64,000 bases of DNA from Embleya hyalina (GCF_003967355.1 NZ_BIFH01000017.1:209065-273064), one strand, 5' to 3'. Shown: positions 45,327 to 55,503, counted from the stretch's first letter. Notes: generated by a model not told the origin, from the sequence alone. Numbers and translations: made by a program.

Positions 45327-45650
45327 TCGGTGAACACAACCTTACGGCAGCCCCGACCGGGCAGGCAAATCCCTTCCCGGCCGACCCCGAACCACCCGCC
45401 GCCACGCGTGGCACGCGTCACTCGTGGGTGTCGCGGCCGAATTCAGACCATGGAGTGAACCCGACTCACCCCGCCCCGACTCCGGATCGTCTCCCCTTTG
45501 ACCCCAATTACCCCTGGTTGCCCGGGAGTTCGATTGCGCCACAACCGGATTGTCGGCCATCGCCGGACACGATCCGGTCTCGGCACGGGGCGGGAAGCCG
45601 TCACGGCGTGCCTCCGATGGGGTACGGTCTGCGTCGTGGTCATATCAGGA
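45327..45650. other. Intergenic stretch upstream of the first tRNA
   Basis: No convincing gene is visible. It should hold the promoter for the minus-strand tRNA at 45250. Open frames crossing this stretch run into the tRNAs and are artefacts. Confidence 0.35.
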
Positions 45651-45908
45651 ATGGACCATCCGAGCATGCCGCGCCGAGTCCCGGTTCCGCCGATGGACGC
45701 AGGCCGAAGCGGCATGGGCGAGCGCCTCGAACGGCACCTCGCCCTCATCGGCCGTGCCTCCGTCCAGGAGACGGCGAACAGCACCGAATCGGCCGCCATC
45801 ATCCAGAGCCTGGTCCCGCGTGCCGAACAGCGCGGCACACACCGTCTGGCGCGCGTCACCCTGATGGCACCGCTGCGCGCCAAGCGTCGCCGCCAGATCG
45901 CGCTCTAG
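45651..45908 (+). CDS. Possible small hypothetical protein
   Basis: An 85-residue frame, MDHPSMPRRVPVPPMDAGRS to a basic tail RAKRRRQIAL, with a central helical-looking part (GERLERHLALIGRASVQETA). No family is recognised. A purine run AGGA directly abuts the ATG, too close for a normal ribosome-binding site. It lies between two minus-strand tRNA genes. Listed only because the gap otherwise holds nothing. Confidence 0.25.
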   Translation: MDHPSMPRRVPVPPMDAGRSGMGERLERHLALIGRASVQETANSTESAAIIQSLVPRAEQRGTHRLARVTLMAPLRAKRRRQIAL

Positions 45909-45975
45909 ACCGCCACGCCCTCAGCTCGTGCGCCACCCCCGGCTCCCCGAGCCGGGGCATCGGATACAAACGCGC

Positions 45976-46017
45976 AACGCGAGAGGCCCGGTTCCTGAGA
46001 ACCGGGCCTCTCGCGTT
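45976..46017. terminator. Strong hairpin downstream of the second tRNA
   Basis: A 19-bp perfect stem (45976-45994 with 45999-46017) and a 4-base loop, 10 bases past the 3' end of the tRNA at 46027-46100. The + strand side is followed by TTTT. Confidence 0.85.
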
Positions 46018-46026
46018 TTCATCGAG

Positions 46027-46100
46027 TAGCGGGGACAGGATTTGAACCTGCGACCTCTGGGTTATGAGCCCAGCGAGCTACCGAACTGCTCCACCCCGCG
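46027..46100 (-). tRNA. Initiator tRNA-Met (CAT), CCA not encoded
   Basis: Same initiator features as the copy at 45250 (unpaired 1-72, three G-C pairs in the anticodon stem), with one D-loop base different (cagttcgg instead of cagctcgg). The gene sequence after the discriminator A is CTC, so CCA must be added. Confidence 0.92.
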
Positions 46101-46154
46101 ATGCGTTGTGTCCCGAGCTTACGTGACCCCGGCCCGCGCTCCAAATCGACGACG

Positions 46155-46190
46155 CGACGGGCCCGCCCCCCGGAGGGGACGGGCCCGTCG
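46155..46190 (-). terminator. Terminator of the UPF0182 gene
   Basis: An 11-bp perfect outer stem (46155-46165 with 46180-46190) with further C-G pairing inside, 20 bases after the stop codon. Confidence 0.75.
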
Positions 46191-46208
46191 TACGTCACAC
46201 GTGGACGG

Positions 46209-49200
46209 TCACGGCTTCGGTGCCCCGGTCGCGGGCGGCGCCCCGATCGCCGGCGGCGTGCCGTTGGCCGGTGGCGTCCCGTTCGCGGGCGGGGTGCCGG
46301 TCGCCGGCGGCGTGGTCGCCGGCGGCGCCTTCGCGGCGTTCTCCGCCGCGATGGCCTTGTTCACCGCCGCCTGGAGCCGCTTCTGCGCCTCGCCGTACTT
46401 GCCGAAGTCACCGGCCTTCAACGCCGCGTCCGCGTCCTTGAGTGCCTGGTTGGCCTCGTCGAGCGCCTGCTTGACCGTCGGGTTCTCGGTCGCCGGCGGC
46501 GGAGTGCCCGTCGTCGGCGGCGTCCCGGTGGTCGGCGGTGTCCCGGTGTCGGTCGGTGGCACCGTGGTCGTCGGCGACCCGCTGAACACCTTGCTCAGCG
46601 CCTGATCGAGGGTGTCCTCGAAGGCGATGCTGCCGCCGTAGGAGACCAGCACCTTCTGCAGGACCGGATACGACCCGGGCGCGTTGGCCTGGACGTACAC
46701 CGGTTCCACGTACAACATGCCGCCGCCCACGGGCAGGCTGAGCAGGTTGCCGTAGACCACCACCGAGTCGCCGCGCTGCAGGATGTTGATCACCTGCGCG
46801 ACCGCGGCGTTCGACTTGAACTGGTTCTGCATCTGATCCGGGCCCAGGATCGCCGTGTTCGGCGGCAGGCTCAGGAGTCTGATCTTGCCGTAACCCGGTG
46901 ATCCCGGTTCCGAGTTCACCGCCATGAACGCGGCCAGGTTCTGCCGTTCCTTCGGCACGAACGTGCTGGTCAGCTGGAACGACTGCTGCGCGTCCGGGGC
47001 ACCGCCCGGCGTCGCGGCCGGCATCTTCATCGACAGGTAGTACGGCGGCTGGTCGCCCGAACCGGCGGTGCGACCCGTCGGGTCCTTGGGGACCTTCCAG
47101 AAGTCGGAGCCGTTGAAGAAGGTCCGGGGGTCGGTCACGTGGTACCGGGTGAGCAGATCGCGCTGCACCTTGAACAGGTCCTGCGGGTAGCGCAGGTGCT
47201 CCATCAGGGTCGGCGGGATCGTGCCCTTCTTCTTGATCGTGTTCGGGAAGGCCTTCATCCAGGTCTTCAGGACCGGGTCCTTCTCGTCCCACTGGTACAG
47301 CTTGACCGAACCGTCGTACGAATCGACCGTCGCCTTCACCGAGTTGCGGATGTAGTTGACGTTGCCGGTGTTGCCCACCGCGCCCCGGGCCCGGTCCTCG
47401 GCGTTGAGCGAGTCGGCGGTGGCGGTGCCGAGCGTGGTGCGGGTCGCGTACGGATAACCGTTGCTGGTCGTGTACGCGTCCACGATCCACTGCACCCTGC
47501 CGTCTATCACGGCCGGATACGGGTCACCGTCGATGGTCAGCCACGGCGCGACCGCCTCCACCCGCTCCTTGGGCGTGCGGTTGTACAGGATCCGGGAATC
47601 CTTGTTGATCGTGTCGGAGAGCAGGATGTTGCCCTCCTGGAACTTCGTCGCGTACAGCAGCTTGTTGAACATGCCGCCGATCGGCACGCCGCCCTTGCCG
47701 TTGTACGTGTAGGTGGCCTGCCCCGCCGCGGTGTCGGTCGGGTAGTCCACCTCGGTGGGCGTGGTGTTCTTCGGCGCGCCCACGATCGAGTACTCGGTGG
47801 TCGACTCGCCGAAGTAGATCCGCGGCTGGTACGGACCGAGCGGGCTGGGGGTCTGGGCCTCCTGCGCGTCGGTGCGGATGTTGCCCTCGATGTAGACGGG
47901 CTTGCCCTCGCGGTCCACCCGGGTGCCCTCGGCCGCGACGACGCCGTACCCGTGGGTGTACTTGGTGTGATCGTTGACCCAGTTGTGCGTCTGACCACCC
48001 CTCGGGTTCAGCTCGCGCAGCGCGATCACGGTGTCCTGCATCTTGCCGTCGATCATGTAGCGGTCGACGTCCAGCGTGGTCTGGAAGGCGTAGTACTGCC
48101 GCAGCTGCTGCATCTGGTTGAACGTCGGCGAGACGATGTTCGGGTCGAGCAGCCGGATGCTGGCCGTGTTCGCGGCCTGGTCCTTCAGCTCGGGCTTGGC
48201 CTCGACGTTGCCGTCGTACTTCTCCGGCTCCACCTTGTCGATGCCGTACGCCAGCCGGGTCGCCTCGATGTTGCGCTGGATGTACTTGGATTCCTTGGCC
48301 TGCTGGTTCGGCTTGACCTGGAACCGCTCGACGATCGCCGGGTAGAGCCCGCCGATGAGCACCGCGGAGAGCACCATCAGGCCGAAGCCGATGATCGGCA
48401 GCGCCCACGTGCGGCGGAAGACGTTGACGAAGAACAGCGTGGCGCAGATCAGCGCGACGATGAACAGGATCGTCTTCGCCGGCAATACCGCGTGCGCGTC
48501 GGTGTACCGCAGGCCGGTGAATTGCGAGGCCTGCTTGAAATCACCGGACGAGACCGCGAGCGAATAGCGGTCCAGCCAGTACGCGACGGCCTTGAACAAC
48601 ACGAAAAGGCCGAGCAGCAGCGAAAGATGCGCCTGTGCGGCGGGGGTGGCCCGCGACCCCGGGCTCTGCACCCGAAGTCCGCCGTAGAGGTAGTGCGTGA
48701 TCACCGCGAGGACGAGGCCGACGACGACCGCGACGAACGCGAAATTGATCAGGAACCGATAGAACGGCAGATCGAACGCGTAGAACGAGACGTCCTTGTG
48801 GAACTGCGGATCCTTGGCGCCGAACGAGACGCCGTTCACGAACTGGAGCCACGTCTTCCACTGCCCCGACGCCGAGGTTCCGGCGATGATGCCGATGATC
48901 ACCGACAGCGCGATCAGCAGCCAGCTACGGAACGGCGTGATGGCCGAGCGGTAGCGGTCGAGGCTCTGCTGTTCGAGCGACATCCCGCGGAACGCGGGAC
49001 GCAGCCGATAGGCGACGTAGATGTTGGCGCCGACGGCCGCGGCCATGAGCAGACCGAACACCAGGAACAACCCGATGCGCGTCCACAGCTTGGTCGTGAA
49101 TACGTTTCCGTAGCCGACCGACTTGTACCAGAGCCAATCCGTCCAGAAATTCGCGAACAGCACCCACGCGACAACGATCACCACGAGGATGGCCAGCGTC

Positions 49201-49277
49201 AGGAGCAGTGTTCTGGACCTGCGGGACGGAGCTCCCAATCTGATCCGACGGCCACCTGAGCCGCCTCGTTCGGGCAT
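46209..49277 (-). CDS. UPF0182 large membrane protein
   Basis: A 1022-residue protein. Seven membrane segments lie in the first ~330 residues (for example [20 protein letters not shown]), followed by a large extracytoplasmic domain (about 340-900). The C-terminal ~100 residues are a Pro/Thr/Gly/Ala repeat (units such as TPPANG) flanking a helical stretch ([20 protein letters not shown]). It is the Rv3193c-type family, of unknown function. ATG 49277 (MPERGGSG) matches homologues; an upstream TTG at 49289 is unlikely. Confidence 0.9.
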   Translation of the reverse strand: MPERGGSGGRRIRLGAPSRRSRTLLLTLAILVVIVVAWVLFANFWTDWLWYKSVGYGNVFTTKLWTRIGLFLVFGLLMAAAVGANIYVAYRLRPAFRGMSLEQQSLDRYRSAITPFRSWLLIALSVIIGIIAGTSASGQWKTWLQFVNGVSFGAKDPQFHKDVSFYAFDLPFYRFLINFAFVAVVVGLVLAVITHYLYGGLRVQSPGSRATPAAQAHLSLLLGLFVLFKAVAYWLDRYSLAVSSGDFKQASQFTGLRYTDAHAVLPAKTILFIVALICATLFFVNVFRRTWALPIIGFGLMVLSAVLIGGLYPAIVERFQVKPNQQAKESKYIQRNIEATRLAYGIDKVEPEKYDGNVEAKPELKDQAANTASIRLLDPNIVSPTFNQMQQLRQYYAFQTTLDVDRYMIDGKMQDTVIALRELNPRGGQTHNWVNDHTKYTHGYGVVAAEGTRVDREGKPVYIEGNIRTDAQEAQTPSPLGPYQPRIYFGESTTEYSIVGAPKNTTPTEVDYPTDTAAGQATYTYNGKGGVPIGGMFNKLLYATKFQEGNILLSDTINKDSRILYNRTPKERVEAVAPWLTIDGDPYPAVIDGRVQWIVDAYTTSNGYPYATRTTLGTATADSLNAEDRARGAVGNTGNVNYIRNSVKATVDSYDGSVKLYQWDEKDPVLKTWMKAFPNTIKKKGTIPPTLMEHLRYPQDLFKVQRDLLTRYHVTDPRTFFNGSDFWKVPKDPTGRTAGSGDQPPYYLSMKMPAATPGGAPDAQQSFQLTSTFVPKERQNLAAFMAVNSEPGSPGYGKIRLLSLPPNTAILGPDQMQNQFKSNAAVAQVINILQRGDSVVVYGNLLSLPVGGGMLYVEPVYVQANAPGSYPVLQKVLVSYGGSIAFEDTLDQALSKVFSGSPTTTVPPTDTGTPPTTGTPPTTGTPPPATENPTVKQALDEANQALKDADAALKAGDFGKYGEAQKRLQAAVNKAIAAENAAKAPPATTPPATGTPPANGTPPANGTPPAIGAPPATGAPKP

Positions 49278-49430
49278 CTGAAAAACCAAGGGTGCGCACC
49301 TCGATCATTACCTGGACGCGCCCGGTCGGCGCTCGATGGGTCAACTTACCGAGACAGGACGTGGTTCCCCACGGACACGGCCGATACAGGCTCGTGATCC
49401 GTCGTGGGGCGGAGACGGGAAGATGGGGTC

Positions 49431-49973
49431 ATGACCGTTGCACTCACCCAGGCCCTCGTCGAGATCGAACGCCACGTGGCGGGGTACGGCTGGGACCAGC
49501 AGCCCCGCCTGTACGCGCTCGTGGACACCGGGGAACTGGCCCGTACCGAACCCGACCTCGCCGCGCAGCTCGGCCTGTCCGCCGACCGTGACGCGCCCAT
49601 CGACACCCTTACGCCGATCGAGCAGGAGGAGATCCCGGAGCACGTCGCGATCGATGAGTTCCTGGCGAGCATCGCCTGGCCCGACGCCGTGCTCGGCTGC
49701 GCGCTCGTGGTCGAGCGGCTGATGTTGCCGCCGTCCGCCGAGGCGAACATGCCCACCGTCGGCAGCGACGAGGAGATCCACGACTGGGTGGCGGCGCACC
49801 CGGAGCGCCAGGAGGTCCGACTCGCGGTCGGCGTGCTGCGCGACGGCTCGCGCGAGTCGGCGGTGCGGCTGCGGGCCAAGGACGACGACTCCGAGGTGCT
49901 CTCGGGCGCGGACCTGGTGCCCGGCCTGGCCGAGGCGTTGCTGGCCACGTTCGGCGACACCGACGAGGAGTAG
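49431..49973 (+). CDS. PPA1309-family conserved protein
   Basis: A 180-residue actinobacterial protein of unknown function. It begins MTVALTQALVEIERHVAGYG and contains DQQPRLYALVDTGELARTEP and WPDAVLGCALVVERLMLPPS. No membrane segment or known catalytic motif. ATG 49431 is preceded by a purine-rich GGGAAGATGGGG. It is divergent from the UPF0182 gene and convergent with the PDZ protease gene, an order shared with other actinobacteria. Confidence 0.82.
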   Translation: MTVALTQALVEIERHVAGYGWDQQPRLYALVDTGELARTEPDLAAQLGLSADRDAPIDTLTPIEQEEIPEHVAIDEFLASIAWPDAVLGCALVVERLMLPPSAEANMPTVGSDEEIHDWVAAHPERQEVRLAVGVLRDGSRESAVRLRAKDDDSEVLSGADLVPGLAEALLATFGDTDEE

Positions 49974-49995
49974 GGGCCGAGCGGGTCCGCACCGG

Positions 49996-51048
49996 TCACG
50001 CATGACATTCCGTCAGGGTTCCCTGACCGGTGCGGATCGTCGCCAGCGCCTTGAGCGCGTCGTCCAGCGTCTCCACCTGGACGAGGGTCAGACCGCCCGG
50101 CCGGGTCTGCGCGGCGGCGGCGCAGTTGGCCTTGGGGGTGAGGAAGTACTTCGCACCCTGGCGGCGGGCCCCGATGGTCTTCATCTGGATGCCGCCGATC
50201 GCGCCGACCTTGCCCGCGTCGTCGATGGTGCCGGTGCCGGCCACGAACTTGCCGCCGGTCAGGTCGCCCGGGCTGAGCTTGTCGACGATGCCGAGCGCGA
50301 ACATCATCCCGGCGCTGGGGCCGCCGACGTCCTCCAGGTGGATCTCCACCTTGAACGGGAACTTCGGCAGGATGCCCGGGGTGATGCCGACCAGGGCGCG
50401 GCCGTCGTCCTCGGCCCGGCCGGTGACCACCTGCACGTCGCGCCTGGTGCCGCGGGCGTCGGCCGGGTCCACGGTGAGCGTGACCGTCTCGCCGGCCTTG
50501 TGCTTGGTGATCGCCCCGGCGACGTCCTCGGTCCGGGTGATCGGCGTGCCGTCCACGGCCAGGATGATGTCGCCGGCGTGCAGCTTGCCGAGCGCGGGCG
50601 CGTCCTTGGCCACGGTCGAGACGATCACCTGCTTCTCGATCGGGATGTTCAGGGCGGCGAACGCGGCGACCTTGGCGTGCTCCTGCGAGGAGCTGAACTC
50701 CTCGGCGTTCTCCCGCTCGACCTCGGCCGCCGACTTGTCGTCGGGGTACAGCGACTTCTTCAGCACCACGTCCGCGTCGCCCTTGACCCAGCCGGCCAGC
50801 GCGTCGAGCAGCGGCATGTCGTAGGACTTGTTGGTCACCGACACGGTGGTCATGTTCAGGTGCCCGCTCGTGGGATACGTCTCGTGGCCGGAGATCTCGA
50901 TGACCGGCCTGCCGCCCTCGTCGCCGAGCGTGTTGTACGTGGGCCCGGGGCTCAACTCGGCGTAGGGCACCGGCGCGAACAGCACGGCGCAGGCCAGGGC
51001 CAGGAGCAGCAGCCCGGAGACGACCAGGGTGGCGGTGCGGCGCGACAT
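49996..51048 (-). CDS. Membrane PDZ and Lon-like (S16) serine protease
   Basis: A 350-residue YlbL-type protein. One N-terminal anchor (VVSGLLLLALACAVLFAPVP), a PDZ domain (about 125-215, GKLHAGDIILAVDGTPITRT), and an S16 domain (about 235-340). The catalytic Ser is in VGGPSAGMMFALGI and the Lys in GGIQMKTIGARRQG. The protease domain faces outside the membrane. A TAGGGT box 7 bases before the ATG suggests a leaderless message. Substrates unknown. Confidence 0.9.
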   Translation of the reverse strand: MSRRTATLVVSGLLLLALACAVLFAPVPYAELSPGPTYNTLGDEGGRPVIEISGHETYPTSGHLNMTTVSVTNKSYDMPLLDALAGWVKGDADVVLKKSLYPDDKSAAEVERENAEEFSSSQEHAKVAAFAALNIPIEKQVIVSTVAKDAPALGKLHAGDIILAVDGTPITRTEDVAGAITKHKAGETVTLTVDPADARGTRRDVQVVTGRAEDDGRALVGITPGILPKFPFKVEIHLEDVGGPSAGMMFALGIVDKLSPGDLTGGKFVAGTGTIDDAGKVGAIGGIQMKTIGARRQGAKYFLTPKANCAAAAQTRPGGLTLVQVETLDDALKALATIRTGQGTLTECHA

Positions 51049-51095
51049 GCGCCCGACCCTACGGCACCCGGATTCCGGCGGTGCGGGCCGGGCCG

Positions 51096-51350
51096 TCACG
51101 GGTTGTCGCGGACCGTTCCCGGGAGTGTCGGGTCGGGTGCGTCGACGGTGGGGTCGTGGATGATCGGGGTGGCCGTGCGCACCCGGTCCAGAGCCGCGCT
51201 CCACTCCTCGAAGTCGGACATCGAGTCGTGCATGCTCGGCGTACGCAACGCCCGACACGTCCACGCGGCCCAGCTCACCGCGATCACGAGCGCGACGCCC
51301 GGGATGGCCCACCACCATGCGACAGCCGCCATGACGTACTCCATCGACAC
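51096..51350 (-). CDS. Small single-pass membrane protein
   Basis: An 84-residue protein with one membrane segment (VMAAVAWWWAIPGVALVIAV) and a short acidic cytoplasmic tail. GTG 51350 is favoured because a TACCCT box ends 7 bases before it and no Shine-Dalgarno sequence exists for the internal ATG at 51344. No recognised family. Confidence 0.68.
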   Translation of the reverse strand: MSMEYVMAAVAWWWAIPGVALVIAVSWAAWTCRALRTPSMHDSMSDFEEWSAALDRVRTATPIIHDPTVDAPDPTLPGTVRDNP

Positions 51351-51487
51351 GAGAGGGAGGGTAACGGCTTAAATCATATGTATGTGGTGGTGATGGTGCA
51401 TTTCCGTTGCTCCGAGGTGCCCGGGACGCCCGGCGGCGGATGGTGCGGACGGGGCGGGTGGAGCGTCGGAACGGATGGGCGTCGGGG

Positions 51488-51910
51488 TCAGCAGGCGCCG
51501 ACCCAGTCCGCGTCGCCGTCCGCGAAGTGCTGGAGCTTCCAGATCGGCACCTCGTGCTTGAGGTCGTCGATCAGTCGGCGGCACGCGGCGAACGCCTCCG
51601 CGCGGTGCGGGCAGGCGACCGCGACCACGACCGCCAGGTCGCCGATCTCCAGGCGGCCGATCCGGTGTACCGCGGCCATCGCCAGCACCGGCTGGTCGGC
51701 GGCGATCTTCTCCATCACCCGACGCAGTTCCACCGCGGCCGACGGGTGGGCGGAGTATTCGAGCGCGGTGACCGTGCGCCCGCCGTCGGCGTCACGGACC
51801 GTACCGACGAACAGGTCGATGCCCCCGGCGGCGCGGTCGCCGACCGCGGCGAAAACCTCGTCGACGGACAACGGCGTGTCGCGGATCTCGGCGATGCGGA
51901 TGACGTCCAT
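51488..51910 (-). CDS. moaE: Molybdopterin synthase catalytic subunit
   Basis: A 140-residue MoaE that inserts sulfur from MoaD thiocarboxylate into precursor Z. Landmarks: GIDLFVGTVRDADGGRTVTA, HRIGRLEIGDLAVVVAVACP, and the catalytic Lys region LKHEVPIWKLQHFADGDADW. MoaD is not in the window. Upstream is a weak GATACT-type box. Confidence 0.92.
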   Translation of the reverse strand: MDVIRIAEIRDTPLSVDEVFAAVGDRAAGGIDLFVGTVRDADGGRTVTALEYSAHPSAAVELRRVMEKIAADQPVLAMAAVHRIGRLEIGDLAVVVAVACPHRAEAFAACRRLIDDLKHEVPIWKLQHFADGDADWVGAC

Positions 51911-52022
51911 ACCGGGCAGTATCGCGCGCCGCGCCACGGACCCGGACACCCCGGTCCCCCGACGGCGCGGGCGACCCCGCGCCGGACCGGGCCGAAACCC
52001 GGTCGCCACGGGGCCGCGCGGC

Positions 52023-53237
52023 TCAGAACCCCCGGCGCCGGCGGCGCACCTTGCGCACGATCGCGGCCGTGCCCACCAGCGCCACGGTGGCGCCCGCCGC
52101 GCCGAGCGTGGTGGCGTCCTTGCGGCCGAGCCGGCGGGCCACCAGCGCGTGCCGCCCGGCGACGTCCTCCAGGAGCGCGGCGAACGCCGCCTCGTTGGTC
52201 CACGCCGGTCGCCAGCCCGCCGCGCGCAGCCGTTCCGCGGAGACCACCCAGCCGTGCATCGTGTAGGCGAGGTCGCCCGCGGGGGCGGGCGTGATGCCGA
52301 GGCGGTGCAGCCGTTCGGCGGTGCCCAGGGCGAGCGAGGCGGGCAGTTCCATCCGGCGCATGCCGGACAACTCCTCGATCTCCTCCTGCTCCAGCCAGCC
52401 CTCCGAGCCGACCGTGACCACACCCTCGACCCGGCCGAGCGCGGCGAATTCCAGCGCCGAGGCCAGGTCGTCCAGGTGGCAGAACTGCCAGCGGGGCTGC
52501 CCGCCGGAGACCACGAGCAGGCGCGGCGCCTCGAAGTGCCGGGTCATCACGCTGTCCGCCTCGGGACCGCCGACCAGCGTCGCCGGCCGCACCACGGTGA
52601 CCTTGACGTGCGGATGGGCGCGCGGGGTGCGCTCGGCCAGTTCCTCGATCTCCAGCAGATCCCCGACCAGCGAGGCGTCGGCCGTGGCACGCAGCGGCGC
52701 GTCCTCGGCGAGCGGTACGTCGTTGTCCGGCAGCGCGCCGTAGACCATCGCCGAGGTGCACAACACCACGCGCGGCACCCGGGCCGCGGCGGCGGCGGTC
52801 AGCACGGTCTGGGTGCCGCGCACGTTGCGCGCGCCCCGGGACCTGGGCTCGGAGTCGAGCGACATGTCGAGCGCGAGGTGCACCACCACGTCCACGCCCT
52901 CCAGCCGGCCGGCCAGCGCGGGGTCACGGACGTCCATGATCCGCCACTGGGCGCCGGGGATCTCGCCACGCCGCTCGTCGATCGCGATCAGACGTTTGAC
53001 CTGGTCGTTCGCGGCCAGAAGCGAGGCGACGCGATGACCGAGCCCGGCGGCGGCGCCGGTGACCGCGACGACCGGGCGCACCCGGGGCACACTGGTGGCC
53101 GAGGGCTGGTCCTCGGGCCGGCCCGAGGACTGGGGATCGCTCTCCGGAGCGGTCTGCGCGGCATCGGTTCCGGTGCCTTCGCTCGTGCTCTCCCGCCCGC
53201 TCCGCCCAGAGCGAACGCGTGGGGGCTGGGAACTCAC
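52023..53237 (-). CDS. NAD-dependent epimerase/dehydratase family protein (extended SDR)
   Basis: A 404-residue protein. After a ~50-residue disordered acidic/Ser-rich head, the Rossmann domain begins VVAVTGAAAGLGHRVASLLA, and VVHLALDMSLD follows. The catalytic Tyr and Ser region reads LCTSAMVYGAL, but the usual YxxxK lysine is not obvious (SLVGDLLEIEE). The C-terminus has a basic membrane-proximal tail (VALVGTAAIVRKVRRRRRG). GTG 53237 has GGGAGA 6 bases upstream. Substrate unknown. Confidence 0.83.
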   Translation of the reverse strand: MSSQPPRVRSGRSGRESTSEGTGTDAAQTAPESDPQSSGRPEDQPSATSVPRVRPVVAVTGAAAGLGHRVASLLAANDQVKRLIAIDERRGEIPGAQWRIMDVRDPALAGRLEGVDVVVHLALDMSLDSEPRSRGARNVRGTQTVLTAAAAARVPRVVLCTSAMVYGALPDNDVPLAEDAPLRATADASLVGDLLEIEELAERTPRAHPHVKVTVVRPATLVGGPEADSVMTRHFEAPRLLVVSGGQPRWQFCHLDDLASALEFAALGRVEGVVTVGSEGWLEQEEIEELSGMRRMELPASLALGTAERLHRLGITPAPAGDLAYTMHGWVVSAERLRAAGWRPAWTNEAAFAALLEDVAGRHALVARRLGRKDATTLGAAGATVALVGTAAIVRKVRRRRRGF

Positions 53238-53500
53238 TGGCGGTCTCCCGTGGTTAGTTTGGTACGAGCGGTTCGTCAAGAAAGGTACGCGCGACTGCTT
53301 GCCTTTCCTGTCAGTGTCCGCGATCCATCCTGCCGGAGGTGTTGTCGTGATCTTCACGCCAGGCGCGTTTCGACGCCTGCGCGGTGTCGCCTCCGGCCGG
53401 GGCGGCGGGCGGCTCGAGCGAGACGAGGTAACCGTGAGTCGGCATCGAATGGTCGGGCCCGAGGGCGCCGCGCACATGGAAAACGTAGAGGGGCCCCACC

Positions 53501-54943
53501 ATGGCTGACTTCCCGTTCGGCTTCGGCAAGCCCTCGGGCGACGACGATCCCAACCGCCCCGGCGGCGGGTCCGGCGGTTCGAATCCGAACGACCCCTTCG
53601 GGTTCGGTGCCGCCGGCGGTGACCCGAACAACCCGTTCGGCGCGCTTTTCGGACAGATGAATCAGGCCGACCTCGGCGCGGCCTTCCAGCAGCTGGGCAA
53701 GCTGCTCTCCTACGAGGGCGGCCCGGTCAACTGGGACCTGGCCCGCGACATCGCCCGGCAGACCGTGGCGCAGCAGGGCGACGCGTCGATCGGCGCGGTG
53801 GAGCGCTCGGGCGTCGAGGAGGCCGTGCGGCTCGCCGAGCTGTGGCTGGACGAGGCCACCTCGCTGCCGTCCGGGGCGAGCACCACCGCGGCCTGGAGCC
53901 GTTCCGAGTGGATCGAGGCGACGCTGCCCCAGTGGCGCGCGCTGGTCGAACCGCTGGCGACCCGGGTGGTCGCGGCCATGGGCGAGATGATGCCCGAGGA
54001 GATGCAGAGCATGGCCGGGCCGCTGCTCGGCATGATGCGCGGCATGGGCGGCGCGATGTTCGGCGCCCAGGTGGGCCAGGCGCTCGGCGCGCTGGCCGGC
54101 GAGGTGGTCGGCTCGACCGACGTCGGGCTGCCGATCGGTCCGGCGGGCAAGGCGGCACTGCTGCCGGCCAACCTGACCGCGTTCGGCGAGGGCCTGTCCC
54201 TGCCCCAGGAGGAGGTGCGGCTCTACCTGGCCCTGCGCGAGGCCGCGCACCAGCGCCTGTTCGTGCACGTGCCGTGGTTGCGGCAACACCTGTTCGGCGC
54301 CGTCGAGGCGTACGCGCGGGGCATCAAGGTGGACATGAGCCGCCTGGAGGAGGCCGCGGGTCGGATCGACCCGAGCAACCCCGAGGCGCTGCAGGAGGCG
54401 TTCTCGCAGGGGTTGTTCGAGCCCGAGGAGACGCCGGAGCAAAAGACCGCGCTGTCCAGGCTGGAGACGGCCCTCGCGCTGGTGGAGGGCTGGGTCGACG
54501 CGGTCGTGCACAGCGCGGCGGCGCCGCGGCTGCCCTCTGCGGGCGCGCTGCGCGAGACGCTGCGTCGGCGGCGGGCCACGGGCGGTCCGGCCGAGCAGAC
54601 CTTCGCCACGCTGGTGGGCCTGGAGTTGCGTCCGCGCCGGCTGCGCGACGCGGCCCGACTGTGGGCCTCGCTGGCCGACGCGCGCGGCGTGGACGGGCGC
54701 GACGCGGTGTGGCAGCACCCCGACCTGCTGCCGACCGCCGCCGACCTGGACGACCCCGACGGCTTCGTGCACCACACCGAGCTGGACCTGTCCGGTCTCG
54801 ACGCCGAGTTGGACGCGGACCTGGACTCGCTGGAGTCGAAGGGCGAGGCGAAGGGCGAGCCCGAGGCCGACGACGCCGAACGCGGGGCGAACGGCGACGA
54901 CGAGCCGAAGGGCACCGACGGCGGCAAGGGGCCCGCCGCGTGA
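53501..54943 (+). CDS. Zinc-dependent metalloprotease-like protein (DUF2342)
   Basis: A 480-residue protein of the Rv3195/DUF2342 family. A Gly/Pro/Asn-rich head (1-50, with NPFGALFGQ) leads to a helical core (60-400). The putative metal site is LREAAHQRLFVHVPWLRQHL (E-x-x-H and a later His). An acidic tail follows. ATG 53501 follows a purine-rich GAGGGG. The Nudix gene overlaps its stop (GTGA), so they form an operon. Its proteolytic activity has not been shown to my knowledge. Confidence 0.85.
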   Translation: MADFPFGFGKPSGDDDPNRPGGGSGGSNPNDPFGFGAAGGDPNNPFGALFGQMNQADLGAAFQQLGKLLSYEGGPVNWDLARDIARQTVAQQGDASIGAVERSGVEEAVRLAELWLDEATSLPSGASTTAAWSRSEWIEATLPQWRALVEPLATRVVAAMGEMMPEEMQSMAGPLLGMMRGMGGAMFGAQVGQALGALAGEVVGSTDVGLPIGPAGKAALLPANLTAFGEGLSLPQEEVRLYLALREAAHQRLFVHVPWLRQHLFGAVEAYARGIKVDMSRLEEAAGRIDPSNPEALQEAFSQGLFEPEETPEQKTALSRLETALALVEGWVDAVVHSAAAPRLPSAGALRETLRRRRATGGPAEQTFATLVGLELRPRRLRDAARLWASLADARGVDGRDAVWQHPDLLPTAADLDDPDGFVHHTELDLSGLDAELDADLDSLESKGEAKGEPEADDAERGANGDDEPKGTDGGKGPAA

Positions 54944-55470
54944 GCCTTCGCGTCGCGACGGTCGACGCGCTGTCCGCGTGGCACGCGCCCGACGATCGTG
55001 CCGACGGGCTGCGCCGGGACTACCTGGAGCATCTGGCCACATACGAGGACGGCATGCTCAAGGCCTGCCGCGCCGGGCACGTGACGGCGAGTGCGGTGAT
55101 CGTGGATCCGGCCGGCGGTCGGGTGTTGCTCACGCTGCACGCGAAGATCCTCCGGTGGTTGCAGACCGGCGGGCACTGCGAGCCGGGCGACCGCACGCCG
55201 GCCGAGGCGGCGCTGCGCGAGGCCCACGAGGAGTCCGGGATCGCCGGCCTGACCCTGCTCGCCGACGGCGCGCCGGTCTACCTCGACCGGCACGACACGC
55301 CGTGCGCGGTGCACCTGGACGTGCAGTACGCGGCGCTGGCCCCGCCCGGCGCGGCGGAGGTGATCAGCGAGGAGTCGCTGGATCTGCGCTGGTTCGCGTT
55401 CGACGCGCTGCCGGCCGACACCGACGACTCGGTCCGCGCGTTGGTGGGCCGGGCCCGCGCTCTGGTCTGA
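54940..55470 (+). CDS. Nudix hydrolase
   Basis: A 176-residue pyrophosphohydrolase. The Nudix box begins GGHCEPGDRTPAEAALREAH and ends EESGI, matching G-x5-E-x7-RE-x2-EE-x-G with Ala-His at the variable positions. The head (MSLRVATVDALSAWHA) is typical of an actinobacterial subgroup. GTG 54940 overlaps the metalloprotease stop. Substrate unknown. Confidence 0.88.
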   Translation: MSLRVATVDALSAWHAPDDRADGLRRDYLEHLATYEDGMLKACRAGHVTASAVIVDPAGGRVLLTLHAKILRWLQTGGHCEPGDRTPAEAALREAHEESGIAGLTLLADGAPVYLDRHDTPCAVHLDVQYAALAPPGAAEVISEESLDLRWFAFDALPADTDDSVRALVGRARALV

Positions 55471-55503
55471 GGTCGCGCGCGCCGAGCGGCGGTCACGGAC
55501 ATA

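Noticed and set aside
45290-46045. 251-codon + strand ORF
   Set aside because: It begins and ends inside the antisense strands of two tRNA genes, so it is not a protein gene.
51369-51584. Minus-strand ORF ending in a His-rich tail (HHHHHIHMI)
   Set aside because: It is low complexity with no conserved domain; its last bases come from a simple GGTGGTGATGG-like tract next to a promoter.
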